A DNA stretch of 43,662 bases from an uncultured Collinsella sp. (GTDB lineage: Bacteria; Actinomycetota; Coriobacteriia; Coriobacteriales; Coriobacteriaceae). Under the pieces are notes generated by a model that did not search any database, was not told where the DNA came from, and worked only from the letters and a program-made list of their open reading frames with translations. Location of the stretch: NCBI GenBank assembly GCA_902493515.1, contig CABUPE010000019.1, forward strand, positions 1 to 43,662, given 5' to 3'. A program made the translations under genes and the position numbers. Shown in pieces: positions 1 through 8,310 of the stretch. How positions within the stretch are numbered: the first letter of the stretch is position 1; every line of letters begins with the position of its first letter.

Positions 1-660
1 GCCAGGTATTTGTCGAGCGCGTCGACGATGCGGAGCTGCTCGGCGAGGGGCGGGATCGCAACGAACATTTCTCGCGATTGATTTACAGAAATATTGACCT
101 GACCGGCGCTTCCACGAGTTGAGACGTTGTTGATCTCCGACATCTCGGAGAGATAGTAAAAGAGCCACGCAATCGGTACTTCAGGCGAATACGAATGAAT
201 GACAACAGCAGCTTGATTTGTGTTTGCCTCCGGAAAGGAATTGGGAACAATAGCAAGTTTCCCGAGTGGCGGCCCAACGATATTCATAATTAGATCGCCA
301 GGATGAATTCGAGACTTGTCCAACTGTCCATAGTGGATTTCTGGCTTAATAAACTGAGGGTGGAAGGCAAAATCAATCGCTTGATTACGCAGGTTGTACA
401 TTTTGAAATAGGGAATGCCCTCGTCGACAAAGGCGTCTTTACTCGGCGTCTTGCCAGCCTCAACCCTTGCGACCATCCTCATTCGCGTCCATGCCCAACC
501 TGACGGGAGCTTGCGAATAGCTCGCTCGATGGGAGTCGACTCACCCTTGTCGTCTGCTCGCTTCTCATAGGGCAGCCCATCGGAACTGGACGGGCGTCCA
601 ATTGCGTGTAATCGCGTTCCAATGCCTTGCTCAAATTCATATAAAACGCGTCCGCAACAA
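1..660 (-). pseudogene. hsdS: Type I restriction specificity subunit (HsdS) fragment, no start codon
   Basis: One uninterrupted minus-strand frame from about 660 to the window edge encodes an HsdS target-recognition domain. It opens with an LPSGWAWTRM motif (about 490-520), runs through GIPYFKMYNLRNQ, GDLIMNIVGPPLGKLA and GQVNISVNQSREM, and reaches the closing IPPLAEQLRIVDALD motif at 17-58, so it continues off the window. HsdS sets the DNA target of a type I restriction-modification complex. The frame has no ATG before the first conserved motif, and a different frame carries an ATG at 688, so this is either a frameshifted gene or a silent recombination cassette. No hsdM or hsdR is in view. 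The family call is firm. Its status (partial, silent or broken) and its upstream edge are inference. Confidence 0.72.
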
Positions 661-789
661 GCGTTGTAAAATCTAGTGATATGAGCATCCCGGTTGCTTC
701 TGTGCTTCGATGCTCTCGTCTTTAGCGCCCTCCGTTCAGTGGAGGACTGACGGTAAGTGACGCATAACAAGAAAAGGGGGCAACCGCAA

Positions 790-2913
790 ATGAAAGCAAC
801 CGAGGCAAATCTACTCGACCTTATGGGCGTGGCGAAGATGCAGTTCGTCATTCCCGTGTACCAGCGAGTTTACTCGTGGAGCGTAAAAGAGTGCGAGGTG
901 CTTTGGGATGACGTTATGCGAGCGGGGCGTGATGGCGTATCGCACTTCGTGGGGTCGATGCTCTACATCCCCGAGTCCGAGAGCTCGGCCACGAGTATTT
1001 CGCGCGTGCTGCTGATCGACGGACAGCAGCGCATGACGACGTTTTCGTTGATGATTGCTGCCTTGGCTGACTATTTGGAGAGCAACCCCGACAAGGCCGG
1101 CTTCCTTGGAGACCTCAAGATCTCAGCGCTGCGGAAGAACTACCTCTTTAACGATGATGACTACAACGGTCTGGCGCGCTACAAGCTGGTGCTCTCGCAG
1201 GACGATAAAGAGACGCTGTTCTCCATCGTGTCTGGGTCTCCCGTGCCAGATGAAAAATCGGATCGGATCGTCGAGAACCATGCGTTCTTCCGTGAAAAGA
1301 TGCACGGGAAATCATTCGACCCTGCAAGGCTTTGGGCGGGGCTAAACCGCGTACAGGTCATCGACACTAAGCTCACCGCTGGCGTTGATAATGCTCAGCT
1401 CATATTTGAGTCCATGAATTCCAAGGGCAAGCCGCTCACGCCTATTGACCTCATTCGTAACTACGTTCTTATGTCGCTCCCTAACGACGAGCAGACCAAG
1501 CTTTACGAGGGTTACTGGCATCCGCTCGAGCGTTTGTTCGGAAAAGGCGGCGAAGAAGAGTTCAATGCATTTATCTGGTACTGGCTGTGGCTTAAAGTTC
1601 CCAATAGGATGCCGAAGGAGAACGAGGCTTACTACGAGTTTAAGCGCTATTTCGCCGACGACTACGATGGTGACACCGAGGGCCTGCTTAAGGAGCTGCG
1701 CGGGTATGCACATAGATACGCCAGTCTGTTCCTTGGTAAGGAGAAGGACGACGGATTGCGCCGAGTGTTCGGCAGAATCGTAAGCCTCGACGTGAAGCAG
1801 ATAAGGCCCCTCTTAATGTTGCTTTATTCGGTTTACGAGGGGAATGGACTAGACCGCAATGCGTTTTTACGTATCTGCGAGACTATCGAGTCGTTTCTGT
1901 TCAGGCGAGCGGTTTGCGGCAGACTTACCACGGGCCTAAATAATTTCTTTGCCGGCATGTATCGCAATCTCGAGCAGCAGGACGATATCGAGGAGTACGT
2001 TACGGCGATGCTCCTTATCCACAGCAGCGGTATGACCGCATACTTTCCGACAGACGAGCATTTTGTCGAGGAGTTTAAGACGCGTGACTGCTACAACCGC
2101 TTCTCTAAAAAGCGCTATTACCTGGAACGCATAGAGAACTGGCACCACCCGAAGGAGCCCATCTCAGCCGACGATTACCAGATCGAGCACATCATGCCCC
2201 AGACGATCGATGATGAGCACGGCTGGAAGGAATCGCTTGGTGAGAACTGGGAAGACGTCCACGACAGACTGTGCAACAACTTGGGAAATCTTACGCTGAC
2301 GGGCTACAACCAGGAGTACTCAAACCGGTCGTTCTCGGACAAGCTCAATCTGCCTGACGTCGGATTTAAGTGCAGCCCGCTCTACCTAAACAAATCGATT
2401 GTCTCGCATGAAAAATGGGGTGAGGAAGAGATTGGGCAGCGCGCGGACGAGCTGGCGAAAGAAGCGTGCGAGATATGGAAGTATCCAGACCTTCCGGCAG
2501 ACGTCGTCGACAAGTACCGTCCTTCTCGTGGGGAGTCTGACGAGGCTCCTGTCTGGACTCTGCAGGAGAACCACCCCACCTTTGCCGAAGGTGGGCTCAA
2601 CCAGAAGCTTTTCGATGAGGTGTGCGAGTCCGTTCTGAGTGGTAACCCTTCGTGGGAGTCCTACATAGCCAAGTACTATGTAGGCTTTAGGTCGGGCAAG
2701 CGAAAACTGCATGCCGTGCTGGAAGGCAGGACTAGCAACGGTGGCTGGATTGCCGTTGGCTTGGCAAAGAGCGTGGATGATCTAACGGATCCAGAGGACA
2801 TGTGCCAGGACAAACGTACACAGGGTGGATTTGGCCCGGGCCTACCAACCTATGTTGCTCTTCGGAATGCCGATGACATTCCCGCGGTACTCGATCTTAT
2901 AAAGCAGTGCTAG
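790..2913 (+). CDS. DUF262/DUF1524 GmrSD-like nuclease with a C-terminal DUF5655-like domain
   Basis: A 707-residue protein. The N-terminal DUF262 (ParB-like) domain has IPVYQRVYSW at residues 21-30 and the DGQQR nucleotide-binding motif at 77-81. The DUF1524 HNH-type nuclease domain has IEHIMPQ near 463 and NNLGNLTLT near 495. The last ~110 residues resemble DUF5655. Proteins of this architecture (GmrSD, BrxU relatives) are NTP-dependent, often modification-sensitive nucleases that act against phage DNA; that role is inferred from family. I chose the ATG at 790, with AGGGGG nine bases upstream and the usual MKATEANLL opening. A GTG at 757 with GGAGG upstream would add 11 residues. Codon use is more AT-rich than in most of the window, and the gene lies beside an hsdS fragment, which suggests a horizontally acquired defence patch. 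Confidence 0.9.
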   Translation: MKATEANLLDLMGVAKMQFVIPVYQRVYSWSVKECEVLWDDVMRAGRDGVSHFVGSMLYIPESESSATSISRVLLIDGQQRMTTFSLMIAALADYLESNPDKAGFLGDLKISALRKNYLFNDDDYNGLARYKLVLSQDDKETLFSIVSGSPVPDEKSDRIVENHAFFREKMHGKSFDPARLWAGLNRVQVIDTKLTAGVDNAQLIFESMNSKGKPLTPIDLIRNYVLMSLPNDEQTKLYEGYWHPLERLFGKGGEEEFNAFIWYWLWLKVPNRMPKENEAYYEFKRYFADDYDGDTEGLLKELRGYAHRYASLFLGKEKDDGLRRVFGRIVSLDVKQIRPLLMLLYSVYEGNGLDRNAFLRICETIESFLFRRAVCGRLTTGLNNFFAGMYRNLEQQDDIEEYVTAMLLIHSSGMTAYFPTDEHFVEEFKTRDCYNRFSKKRYYLERIENWHHPKEPISADDYQIEHIMPQTIDDEHGWKESLGENWEDVHDRLCNNLGNLTLTGYNQEYSNRSFSDKLNLPDVGFKCSPLYLNKSIVSHEKWGEEEIGQRADELAKEACEIWKYPDLPADVVDKYRPSRGESDEAPVWTLQENHPTFAEGGLNQKLFDEVCESVLSGNPSWESYIAKYYVGFRSGKRKLHAVLEGRTSNGGWIAVGLAKSVDDLTDPEDMCQDKRTQGGFGPGLPTYVALRNADDIPAVLDLIKQC

Positions 2914-2947
2914 GCAAGGGCCGGGAATCTAATTCTCGGCCCTTGCC
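2913..2947 (+). terminator. Strong palindrome after the DUF262 gene
   Basis: A 16-bp stem (one G-U pair) with a three-base CTA loop starts on the last base of the stop codon: GGCAAGGGCCG at 2913-2923 pairs with CGGCCCTTGCC at 2937-2947, and the inner GAAT/ATTC extends it. No T-tract follows, so it is terminator-like rather than a textbook intrinsic terminator. It may act on both strands. Confidence 0.5.
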
Positions 2948-2979
2948 ATCTCGGAATTGCCGATGGCTTATCTGCCCAC

Positions 2980-3273
2980 CTACACCCTCGCAATCCCGCG
3001 CGCGGCACTCAGCAGCTCGTACTCCCTCTGGCTCCACTGGTACAGCTCGGTCACGCGTACGGCGTCGCGGCACAGGTCCAGAAACACCTCGGCGCCCTCG
3101 CAGAAGCACTCGCGGGCAAAGGCGCCGGATCCGTCCGCAACGCACGCGCCGTCGGCAAAGAGCTTCCAGCTGGACGGCTCGCGCGAGTCGTCTCCGAGCA
3201 GCTTGATCTGCAGAACATGTGGGCCGCCAGCGGCACATGGCCCTTCTTCCAACGCCTGCACCGTAAAGCGCAT
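2980..3273 (-). CDS. Small hypothetical protein (97 aa)
   Basis: I do not recognise this family. The 97-residue frame starts at ATG 3273 (MRFTVQALEE) and stops at TAG 2980-2982. It is acidic with several Cys residues, shows no signal peptide or membrane helix, and ends in a plausible helix (ELYQWSQREYELLSAARG). It converges on the DUF262 gene. The upstream side (3274-3340) carries the two 14-bp repeats described separately, which could be its operators or part of a mobile-element end. A coding call is favoured by the composition of this frame and the gap it fills, but no domain supports it. Confidence 0.5.
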   Translation of the reverse strand: MRFTVQALEEGPCAAGGPHVLQIKLLGDDSREPSSWKLFADGACVADGSGAFARECFCEGAEVFLDLCRDAVRVTELYQWSQREYELLSAARGIARV

Positions 3274-3293
3274 CTGGAGGGACAGAGTATAAA

Positions 3294-3340
3294 ATCCGGA
3301 AAAGTGTCAAATTCGATGGGCAAATTATCCGGAAAAGTGT
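3294..3340. repeat. Two direct copies of ATCCGGAAAAGTGT
   Basis: Identical 14-bp copies lie at 3294-3307 and 3327-3340, 33 bp apart. Read on the minus strand they are ACACTTTTCCGGAT, with a TTGACA-like run joined to the first copy and TATACT just after it. Repeated short motifs of this kind occur at ends of IS21-family elements, and also as tandem operators. No transposase is present. Confidence 0.55.
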
Positions 3341-3410
3341 AGTTGGATGACAAAACAGCACTTAGAAGCCGATGCTGGATGCGGGATCCTGCGGCTGCCT
3401 TCAGCCCTCG

Positions 3411-4397
3411 CTACTCGTCGTCTCCGTCGTTGGGGTCGCCCTTGAGGGTGTTGATGTCCAGGTACTGGTTATCGTCCTCTTTTTGCTGGGTTTCCGACTC
3501 CGCTTGGGTGGGGCCGCGGAACAGCTGGAATCCTTCAAACGCAATGACACCGAGCAGGGCAATGATAATGGCGATAAAGGCAACCTTGACTGCCTGCGGA
3601 AATTCCGAGAAACGCAGTGCCTTTTCCTCGGCGTAATAATCGGCGAAGCGCTCTTCGCCCGTGCTTTTGGTATACGCCGGCGCGGACGCGGCCTCTGGGT
3701 TATATTCCGGTGCGGGCGTGGCAGCGTACGGATCGTTGAGATAATCGCTCGATGCGGTGCCATAATCCTCGGTCTCGATGCGACCGTTGCCAGCATAGCC
3801 ATCGGAATAATCGGAATATGCCGCACCGCCCTCATAGTCCGCGGCGCTCGTGTTGGCGGCAAAAAGCGGGTTAACTGGAACGTCGAGCGCCGGCATGTCG
3901 GTAGAGGTCTCATCCAGATCGGCTGCAGCCCAGGAATCGTGGACAACCTGATGGACAACGGGCTCATCGAGCCTTGCGACCGGAGGCTTGCGTGCCGCAG
4001 GAACAGGCAACTGCTGGGCGCTGTACATAACGGTGCTGTCGGCCGATTTGCCCTGCGTCGCTGCAGCGAGAAATGCCGCCGTCTCGGACGGGTCGCTTGC
4101 GGGGCGGGGAGCGGGCGTGGGCGCCGAAGTGGGTGCGGGCGTAGGCGCGGGCGTCGAAACAGGCGACTGTGCAAGAGTCGGCGCAGATGCGGGCTTAGGC
4201 GCAAGTGCGGGATCGGGGCTTGACGGGCGAGCCCCGCCGCTCATGAGTTCGTCGGCGGTCCACGGGCGATCATTCATCACGTCGTCAAGGCTCAGCGAAA
4301 ACAGGTCGTCTTCACTCTCATCGAACATGTGGTGCACATGTCCACCAATTGCCGGAATCAATCCGCGACCGGTGCATGATGCCTTGCTTAACGCCAT
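3411..4397 (-). CDS. Acidic Pro/Ala-rich protein with one C-terminal membrane helix
   Basis: A 328-residue protein of unknown function. An acidic N-terminal segment (residues ~24-55) is followed by a Pro/Ala/Thr/Ser linker with PAPTPAPT-type repeats (~60-105), an acidic Tyr/Ser/Ala-rich region, a single hydrophobic helix at about 269-293 (AFIAIIIALLGVIAF at its core) and a 35-residue very acidic tail. With no N-terminal signal, the bulk is probably cytoplasmic and the tail external. The ATG at 4397 has GAAAGGA about eight bases upstream. The open frame extends further upstream into the regulator gene without a good start. A TATAAT box lies 35 bp upstream of this ATG, so it probably has its own promoter. 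The disordered linker suggests a tether or scaffold; that is inference. Confidence 0.75.
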   Translation of the reverse strand: MALSKASCTGRGLIPAIGGHVHHMFDESEDDLFSLSLDDVMNDRPWTADELMSGGARPSSPDPALAPKPASAPTLAQSPVSTPAPTPAPTSAPTPAPRPASDPSETAAFLAAATQGKSADSTVMYSAQQLPVPAARKPPVARLDEPVVHQVVHDSWAAADLDETSTDMPALDVPVNPLFAANTSAADYEGGAAYSDYSDGYAGNGRIETEDYGTASSDYLNDPYAATPAPEYNPEAASAPAYTKSTGEERFADYYAEEKALRFSEFPQAVKVAFIAIIIALLGVIAFEGFQLFRGPTQAESETQQKEDDNQYLDINTLKGDPNDGDDE

Positions 4398-4431
4398 TCT
4401 GTCCCATCCTTTCGAAATACCAATGACATCG

Positions 4432-4437
4432 ATTATA
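4432..4437 (-). promoter_or_regulatory. Candidate -10 box for the acidic membrane protein gene
   Basis: The minus strand reads TATAAT here, 35 bases upstream of the ATG at 4397. No convincing -35 hexamer stands at 16-18 bp spacing, so the call rests on the perfect -10 and its position. Confidence 0.4.
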
Positions 4438-4518
4438 TGGAACTTCCCAAGCGGCCCGGTCTTGGATTCGTGCTTTCCAGAACTCGCGCCCAAAAGGGGA
4501 GGGGTGCAGGCGCGCTGA

Positions 4519-5172
4519 CTATTTGTCGCCGGCGGCAGCCTTTGCCTCGTTGAGGTAGCTGTAGAAGCTGTATTTGGAGATGCCAAAGAACTCGCAGGCG
4601 CGTTCGCTCGACTTGGAGATGAGGAAGGCGCCGCGACGGTCGAGGTAGCCAATGGCGCGGATTCGCTCGTCTTTGGTCATGAGCGCCGCGGGCTTGCCCA
4701 CAAACTGTTCGCACTCGCGCAGCAGGTCTTCGAGCAGGTCGCCGATGTTTTTGGTAATGGGCTCGGGCTCGGTGTAGCCCGTGCCGCCGGTGCCGGTAAA
4801 GGCATCGAGCGAGCGCTCAAAAGCCTTCATGAGCGTAATGTCAAAGTTAATGCCCAAAATGCCGACGGGCTTGCCCTCGTCGTTGCGGATAAAGATGGTC
4901 GAGGACTTGAGCAGCTTGCCATCAGCGGTTTTGGTGAGGTATGGCTCGCGGTCGTGCACGTCGGCGGTGCCATCGTGCATGGACTCAAGCACAATATGGC
5001 TGGGGCCGTCACCCAGTTTGCGCCCGCTGACGTGGCCGTTTTCGATCACTACGATGGAGTGGTCCACGTCTTCGGTCTCCAGATCGTGGACGACGATTTC
5101 GCAGTTGGGGCCAAATTGGAGCGCCAGGCCGTGTGCAAGGCGCTTGTAGAACTCAATCTGTGCGGGGGTCAT
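4519..5172 (-). CDS. YheO-type PAS/HTH transcriptional regulator
   Basis: A 217-residue regulator with an N-terminal YheO-like PAS domain (PAS_6; GPNCEIVVHDLE near residue 21, GILGINFDITLM near 105) and a C-terminal HTH_22 domain ending in FFGISKYSFYSYLNEAKA. Relatives (DauR/YheO) bind a small ligand in the PAS domain and regulate adjacent catabolic genes. The ATG at 5172 is preceded by AGGAAGG at about six bases. An ATG at 5202 would place that ribosome site inside the coding sequence and add ten residues absent from the family, so I rejected it. The gene is divergent from ygeX across a 277-bp region with two identical dyads, which makes it the obvious candidate regulator of the purine cluster. 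The ligand is unknown. Confidence 0.88.
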   Translation of the reverse strand: MTPAQIEFYKRLAHGLALQFGPNCEIVVHDLETEDVDHSIVVIENGHVSGRKLGDGPSHIVLESMHDGTADVHDREPYLTKTADGKLLKSSTIFIRNDEGKPVGILGINFDITLMKAFERSLDAFTGTGGTGYTEPEPITKNIGDLLEDLLRECEQFVGKPAALMTKDERIRAIGYLDRRGAFLISKSSERACEFFGISKYSFYSYLNEAKAAAGDK

Positions 5173-5291
5173 GGGTGCCTTCCTAAAAATTAGTTTGGGC
5201 ACACTTTGCCATAAACCATACCTGTTCGCAAATAACGAAAGCGTCGCTGCGTTATGTAACCGTTCGGCGGCGAAAAAGTACCGATTACGGC

Positions 5292-5357
5292 AACAAACAA
5301 TTTGTTAGGTTTGCCAATCAAAAAGTGTGATAGAACAGTGCTAACAAACTTTTTGTT
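5292..5357. promoter_or_regulatory. Paired AACAAA-N3-TTTGTT dyads in the regulator/ygeX divergent region
   Basis: Two 15-bp perfect-arm dyads of identical form lie at 5292-5306 (spacer CAA) and 5343-5357 (spacer CTT), with centres 51 bp apart, close to five helical turns. They sit 93-158 bp upstream of the ygeX ATG. The spacing and repetition are what a dimeric repressor or activator with cooperative binding would need. Binding by the neighbouring YheO-type regulator is inference. Confidence 0.6.
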
Positions 5358-5449
5358 TGGCATCCACATAAAAGTTCAGTCGCATGAATGGGAATGGGCT
5401 GAAACGCGTATGCGGGGGCCGGCAAGAGAGGACTTAAGGAGTTCACCGT

Positions 5450-6664
5450 ATGGCCGATAAGATCCAGTGGGCGGGCAACACGATGCCCAAGAGCGATGAC
5501 AAGCACTTGGGAATCATGAGCCTCGACCACGTGAAGAAGGCCCGTGCCTTCCACCAGTCGTTCCCCCAGTACACCGTCACTCCGCTTGCCCGCCTGGATG
5601 GCCAGGCTGCACGCCTGGGCCTGTCCAACCTGTGCGTTAAGGACGAGAGCTATCGCTTTGGCCTCAACGCCTTTAAGGTCCTGGGCGGCTCGTTTGCCAT
5701 GGCCAACTATATTGCCGACGAGACCGGCAAGGACGTTGCCGACTGCACCTTCGATTACCTGACCTCCGATCAGCTTGCCAAGGACTTTGGCCAGGCCACC
5801 TTCTTTACCGCCACCGACGGCAACCATGGCCGTGGCGTGGCATGGGCTGCCAACAAGCTGGGCCAGAAGGCCGTCGTGCACATGCCCAAGGGTTCCACCA
5901 AGCCCCGCTTCGATAACATCGCTGCCGAGGGCGCCACGGTGACCATCGAAGAGGTCAACTACGACGAGTGCGTGCGCATGGCCGCCGCCGAGGCCGATGC
6001 CTGCGAGCGCGGCGTCATCGTTCAGGACACCGCCTGGGAGGGCTACGAGAAGATTCCGTCCTGGATCATGGAGGGCTACGGCACCATGGCTTCCGAGGCT
6101 GCCGAGCAGCTGCGCGAGATGGCCATCAACCGCCCGACGCACGTCTTTGTCCAGGCTGGCGTAGGCTCGCTCGCTGGCGCCGTGGTGGGCTACTTCACCA
6201 ACCTGTATCCCGATAACCCGCCCACCTTTGTCGTGGTTGAGTGCGCTCCTGCCGCCTGCCTGTACAAGGGCGCTGCCGCCGGCGACGGCGACCCGCGCAT
6301 CGTGGACGGCGACATGCCCTCCATCATGGCCGGCCTGTGCTGCGGCGAGCCCAACATCCTGGGCTGGGATATCCTGCGCAACCACACCACCGCCTTCGTG
6401 TCCTGCCCCGACTGGGTTACCGCTCGCGGCATGCGCACCCTGGGTGCTCCCGAGAAGGGCGACCCGCGCGTCATCTCCGGCGAGTCCGGCGCTGTGACCA
6501 CCGGCCTGGTCGAGACCCTCATGCTCGATCCCGAGTACGCCGAGCTCAAGGAGCTCATCGGCCTGGACAAGACGAGCTCCGTGCTCTGCTTCTCCACGGA
6601 AGGTGACACGGATCCGGATCAGTACCGTCGCATCGTCTGGGAGGGCGAATACCCCACTTGCTAG
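5450..6664 (+). CDS. ygeX: Diaminopropionate ammonia-lyase
   Basis: A 404-residue PLP enzyme of the YgeX family (EC 4.3.1.15) that splits 2,3-diaminopropionate into pyruvate and two ammonia. The Schiff-base lysine is K76 in NAFKVLGGS, the TDGNHGRG motif is at 122-129, and a glycine-rich phosphate-binding loop (QAGVGSLAGAV) lies near 235. ATG 5450 follows an AAGGAG ribosome site. Length matches the family. In enterobacteria and gut anaerobes ygeX travels with ygeY, ygeW and hydantoinase genes. Published work on anaerobic urate and purine breakdown implicates this set, so diaminopropionate may be an intermediate here rather than an imported nutrient; that assignment to this organism is inference. 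It is the first gene of the cluster downstream of the paired dyads. Confidence 0.93.
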   Translation: MADKIQWAGNTMPKSDDKHLGIMSLDHVKKARAFHQSFPQYTVTPLARLDGQAARLGLSNLCVKDESYRFGLNAFKVLGGSFAMANYIADETGKDVADCTFDYLTSDQLAKDFGQATFFTATDGNHGRGVAWAANKLGQKAVVHMPKGSTKPRFDNIAAEGATVTIEEVNYDECVRMAAAEADACERGVIVQDTAWEGYEKIPSWIMEGYGTMASEAAEQLREMAINRPTHVFVQAGVGSLAGAVVGYFTNLYPDNPPTFVVVECAPAACLYKGAAAGDGDPRIVDGDMPSIMAGLCCGEPNILGWDILRNHTTAFVSCPDWVTARGMRTLGAPEKGDPRVISGESGAVTTGLVETLMLDPEYAELKELIGLDKTSSVLCFSTEGDTDPDQYRRIVWEGEYPTC

Positions 6665-6680
6665 TAGGTCTGACCTGTCC

Positions 6681-6798
6681 GGAGGCTGCCGGAGGACTTT
6701 ACTCCCTGCTCGGACAGTCCTGCTCGCACGGAGAGCACATTAAGTGCTCTCCGGCTCGTGCGGAACTCGCGACGGAGCAAAGTCCTCCGTCCGCCTCC
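6681..6798 (+). repeat. 118-nt nested hairpin between ygeX and ygeY
   Basis: Paired arms run from outside in: GGAGGC 6681-6686 with GCCTCC 6793-6798; GGAGGACTTT 6691-6700 with AAAGTCCTCC 6779-6788; and GGAGAGCAC 6730-6738 with GTGCTCTCC 6744-6752. An imperfect middle section lies between the second and third pairs. The whole unit folds on itself as one long hairpin 17 bases after the ygeX stop. It has no T-tract. It could be an mRNA stability or processing element, or a REP/MITE-like repeat. 6799-6902 beyond it holds only a TACCTGTAGGTA near-palindrome (6864-6876) and the ygeY ribosome site. Confidence 0.75.
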
Positions 6799-6902
6799 TA
6801 TGGTTACTTGCTTGTGGGGTGCTCGACCTCACGCTGCTCGGCACAAGTGATCTATCTGAAATATCTACCTGTAGGTAAACCCTTGTAGAAAGGTTAACTG
6901 TT

Positions 6903-8288
6903 ATGACTAAAGAACTCGATTTCGAGGCAATTAAAAACGCTGCCGAGTCTCACCGTGCTGATATGACTCGCTTCCTGCGCGCTATGATCTCGCATCCCTC
7001 TGAGTCTTGCGAGGAGGGCGAGGTTGTCGCCTGCATCAAGGCCGAGATGGAGAACCTTGGCTATGACGAGGTCAAGGTCGACGGCCTGGGCAACGTTATG
7101 GGCTTTATGGGCGAAGGCGACAAGATTATCGCCATCGACTCTCACATCGACACCGTCGGCATCGGCAACATCGAGAACTGGGACGCCGACCCCTATGAGG
7201 GCTACGAGACCGACGAGATCATCTACGGCCGCGGCGGCTCCGACCAGGAGGGTGGCATGGCTTCTGCTACCTACGCTGCCAAGATGATGAAGGACATGGG
7301 CCTCATCCCCGAGGGCTACAAGATCATGGTCGTCGGTACCGTCCAGGAAGAAGACTGCGACGGCATGTGCTGGCAGTACATCTACAACAAGGACGGCATT
7401 AAGCCCGAGTTCGTCATTTCCACCGAGCCCACCGACGGCGGCATCTATCGCGGTCACCGCGGCCGTATGGAGATCCGCGTCGACGTTCACGGCACCTCCT
7501 GCCACGGCTCCGCTCCCGACCGCGGCGACAACGCCATCTACAAGATGGCCGACATCATCGCCGACGTCCGCGCCCTCAACAACAACGGCTGCGACGAGTC
7601 GACCGACATCAAGGGCCTCGTCAAGATGCTCGACCCCAAGTACAACCCCGAGCACTTCGAGGACGCCCGCTTCCTGGGCCGCGGCACCTGCACCGTCAGC
7701 CAGATCTTCTACACCAGCCCCAGCCGCTGCGCTGTCGCTGACTCCTGCGCCATCTCCATCGACCGTCGCATGACCGCCGGCGAGACCTGGGAGTCCTGCT
7801 TGGACGAGATCCGCAACCTGCCGGCAGCCAAGAAGTACGGCGACGACGTGAAGGTCTCCATGTACATGTACGACCGTCCGTCCTGGACCGGCGAGGTCTA
7901 CGAGACCGAGGCTTACTTCCCCACGTGGATCAACAAGGAGACCGCTCCGCACGTCAAGGCCCTCGTCGACGCCCATAAGGCTATGTTCGGTGACGAGCGC
8001 ATCGGCTGCGAGCCCAGCATGGACAAGCGCACCGGTCGTCCGCTGTGCGACAAGTGGACCTTCTCCACGAACTGCGTTTCCATCCAGGGCCGCTATGGCA
8101 TCCCCTGCGTCGGCTTTGGCCCGGGTGCCGAGTCTCAGGCTCACGCTCCCAACGAGGTCACCTACAAGGACGACCTGGTCACCGCTGCCGCCATGTATGT
8201 GGCTGCCCTGAACCTCTACGATCCGAGCCAGGCCGATGGCGATGCCACCGTGTTCCGCGCCGGTCTGACCAACAACAAGATCGACTAG
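6903..8288 (+). CDS. ygeY: YgeY family M20-type zinc hydrolase
   Basis: A 461-residue metallohydrolase of the M20/ArgE/DapE group, YgeY (selenium metabolism-linked hydrolase) subfamily. Metal and catalytic residues are visible: H81 and D83 in SHIDT, D115 in GRGGSDQEGG, the general-base pair E150/E151 in VQEEDCDG, and a later STEPTDGG segment. The physiological substrate is not settled; the family is grouped by co-occurrence with selenium-dependent molybdenum hydroxylases and ygeX/ygeW, so an N-carbamoyl or ureido intermediate from a purine is a reasonable guess. ATG 6903 is preceded by AGAAAGG. The 238-bp gap to ygeX, with its large hairpin, could separate expression levels of the two. Confidence 0.92.
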   Translation: MTKELDFEAIKNAAESHRADMTRFLRAMISHPSESCEEGEVVACIKAEMENLGYDEVKVDGLGNVMGFMGEGDKIIAIDSHIDTVGIGNIENWDADPYEGYETDEIIYGRGGSDQEGGMASATYAAKMMKDMGLIPEGYKIMVVGTVQEEDCDGMCWQYIYNKDGIKPEFVISTEPTDGGIYRGHRGRMEIRVDVHGTSCHGSAPDRGDNAIYKMADIIADVRALNNNGCDESTDIKGLVKMLDPKYNPEHFEDARFLGRGTCTVSQIFYTSPSRCAVADSCAISIDRRMTAGETWESCLDEIRNLPAAKKYGDDVKVSMYMYDRPSWTGEVYETEAYFPTWINKETAPHVKALVDAHKAMFGDERIGCEPSMDKRTGRPLCDKWTFSTNCVSIQGRYGIPCVGFGPGAESQAHAPNEVTYKDDLVTAAAMYVAALNLYDPSQADGDATVFRAGLTNNKID

Positions 8289-8310
8289 TCCCATTCCTCG
8301 ATCTTGTTGA

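Noticed and set aside
5311..5336. Sigma-70 promoter for ygeX (TTGCCA with TAGAAC)
   Set aside because: The spacing is only 14 bp and the -10 match is poor. The true promoter is probably near the dyads but cannot be placed with confidence.
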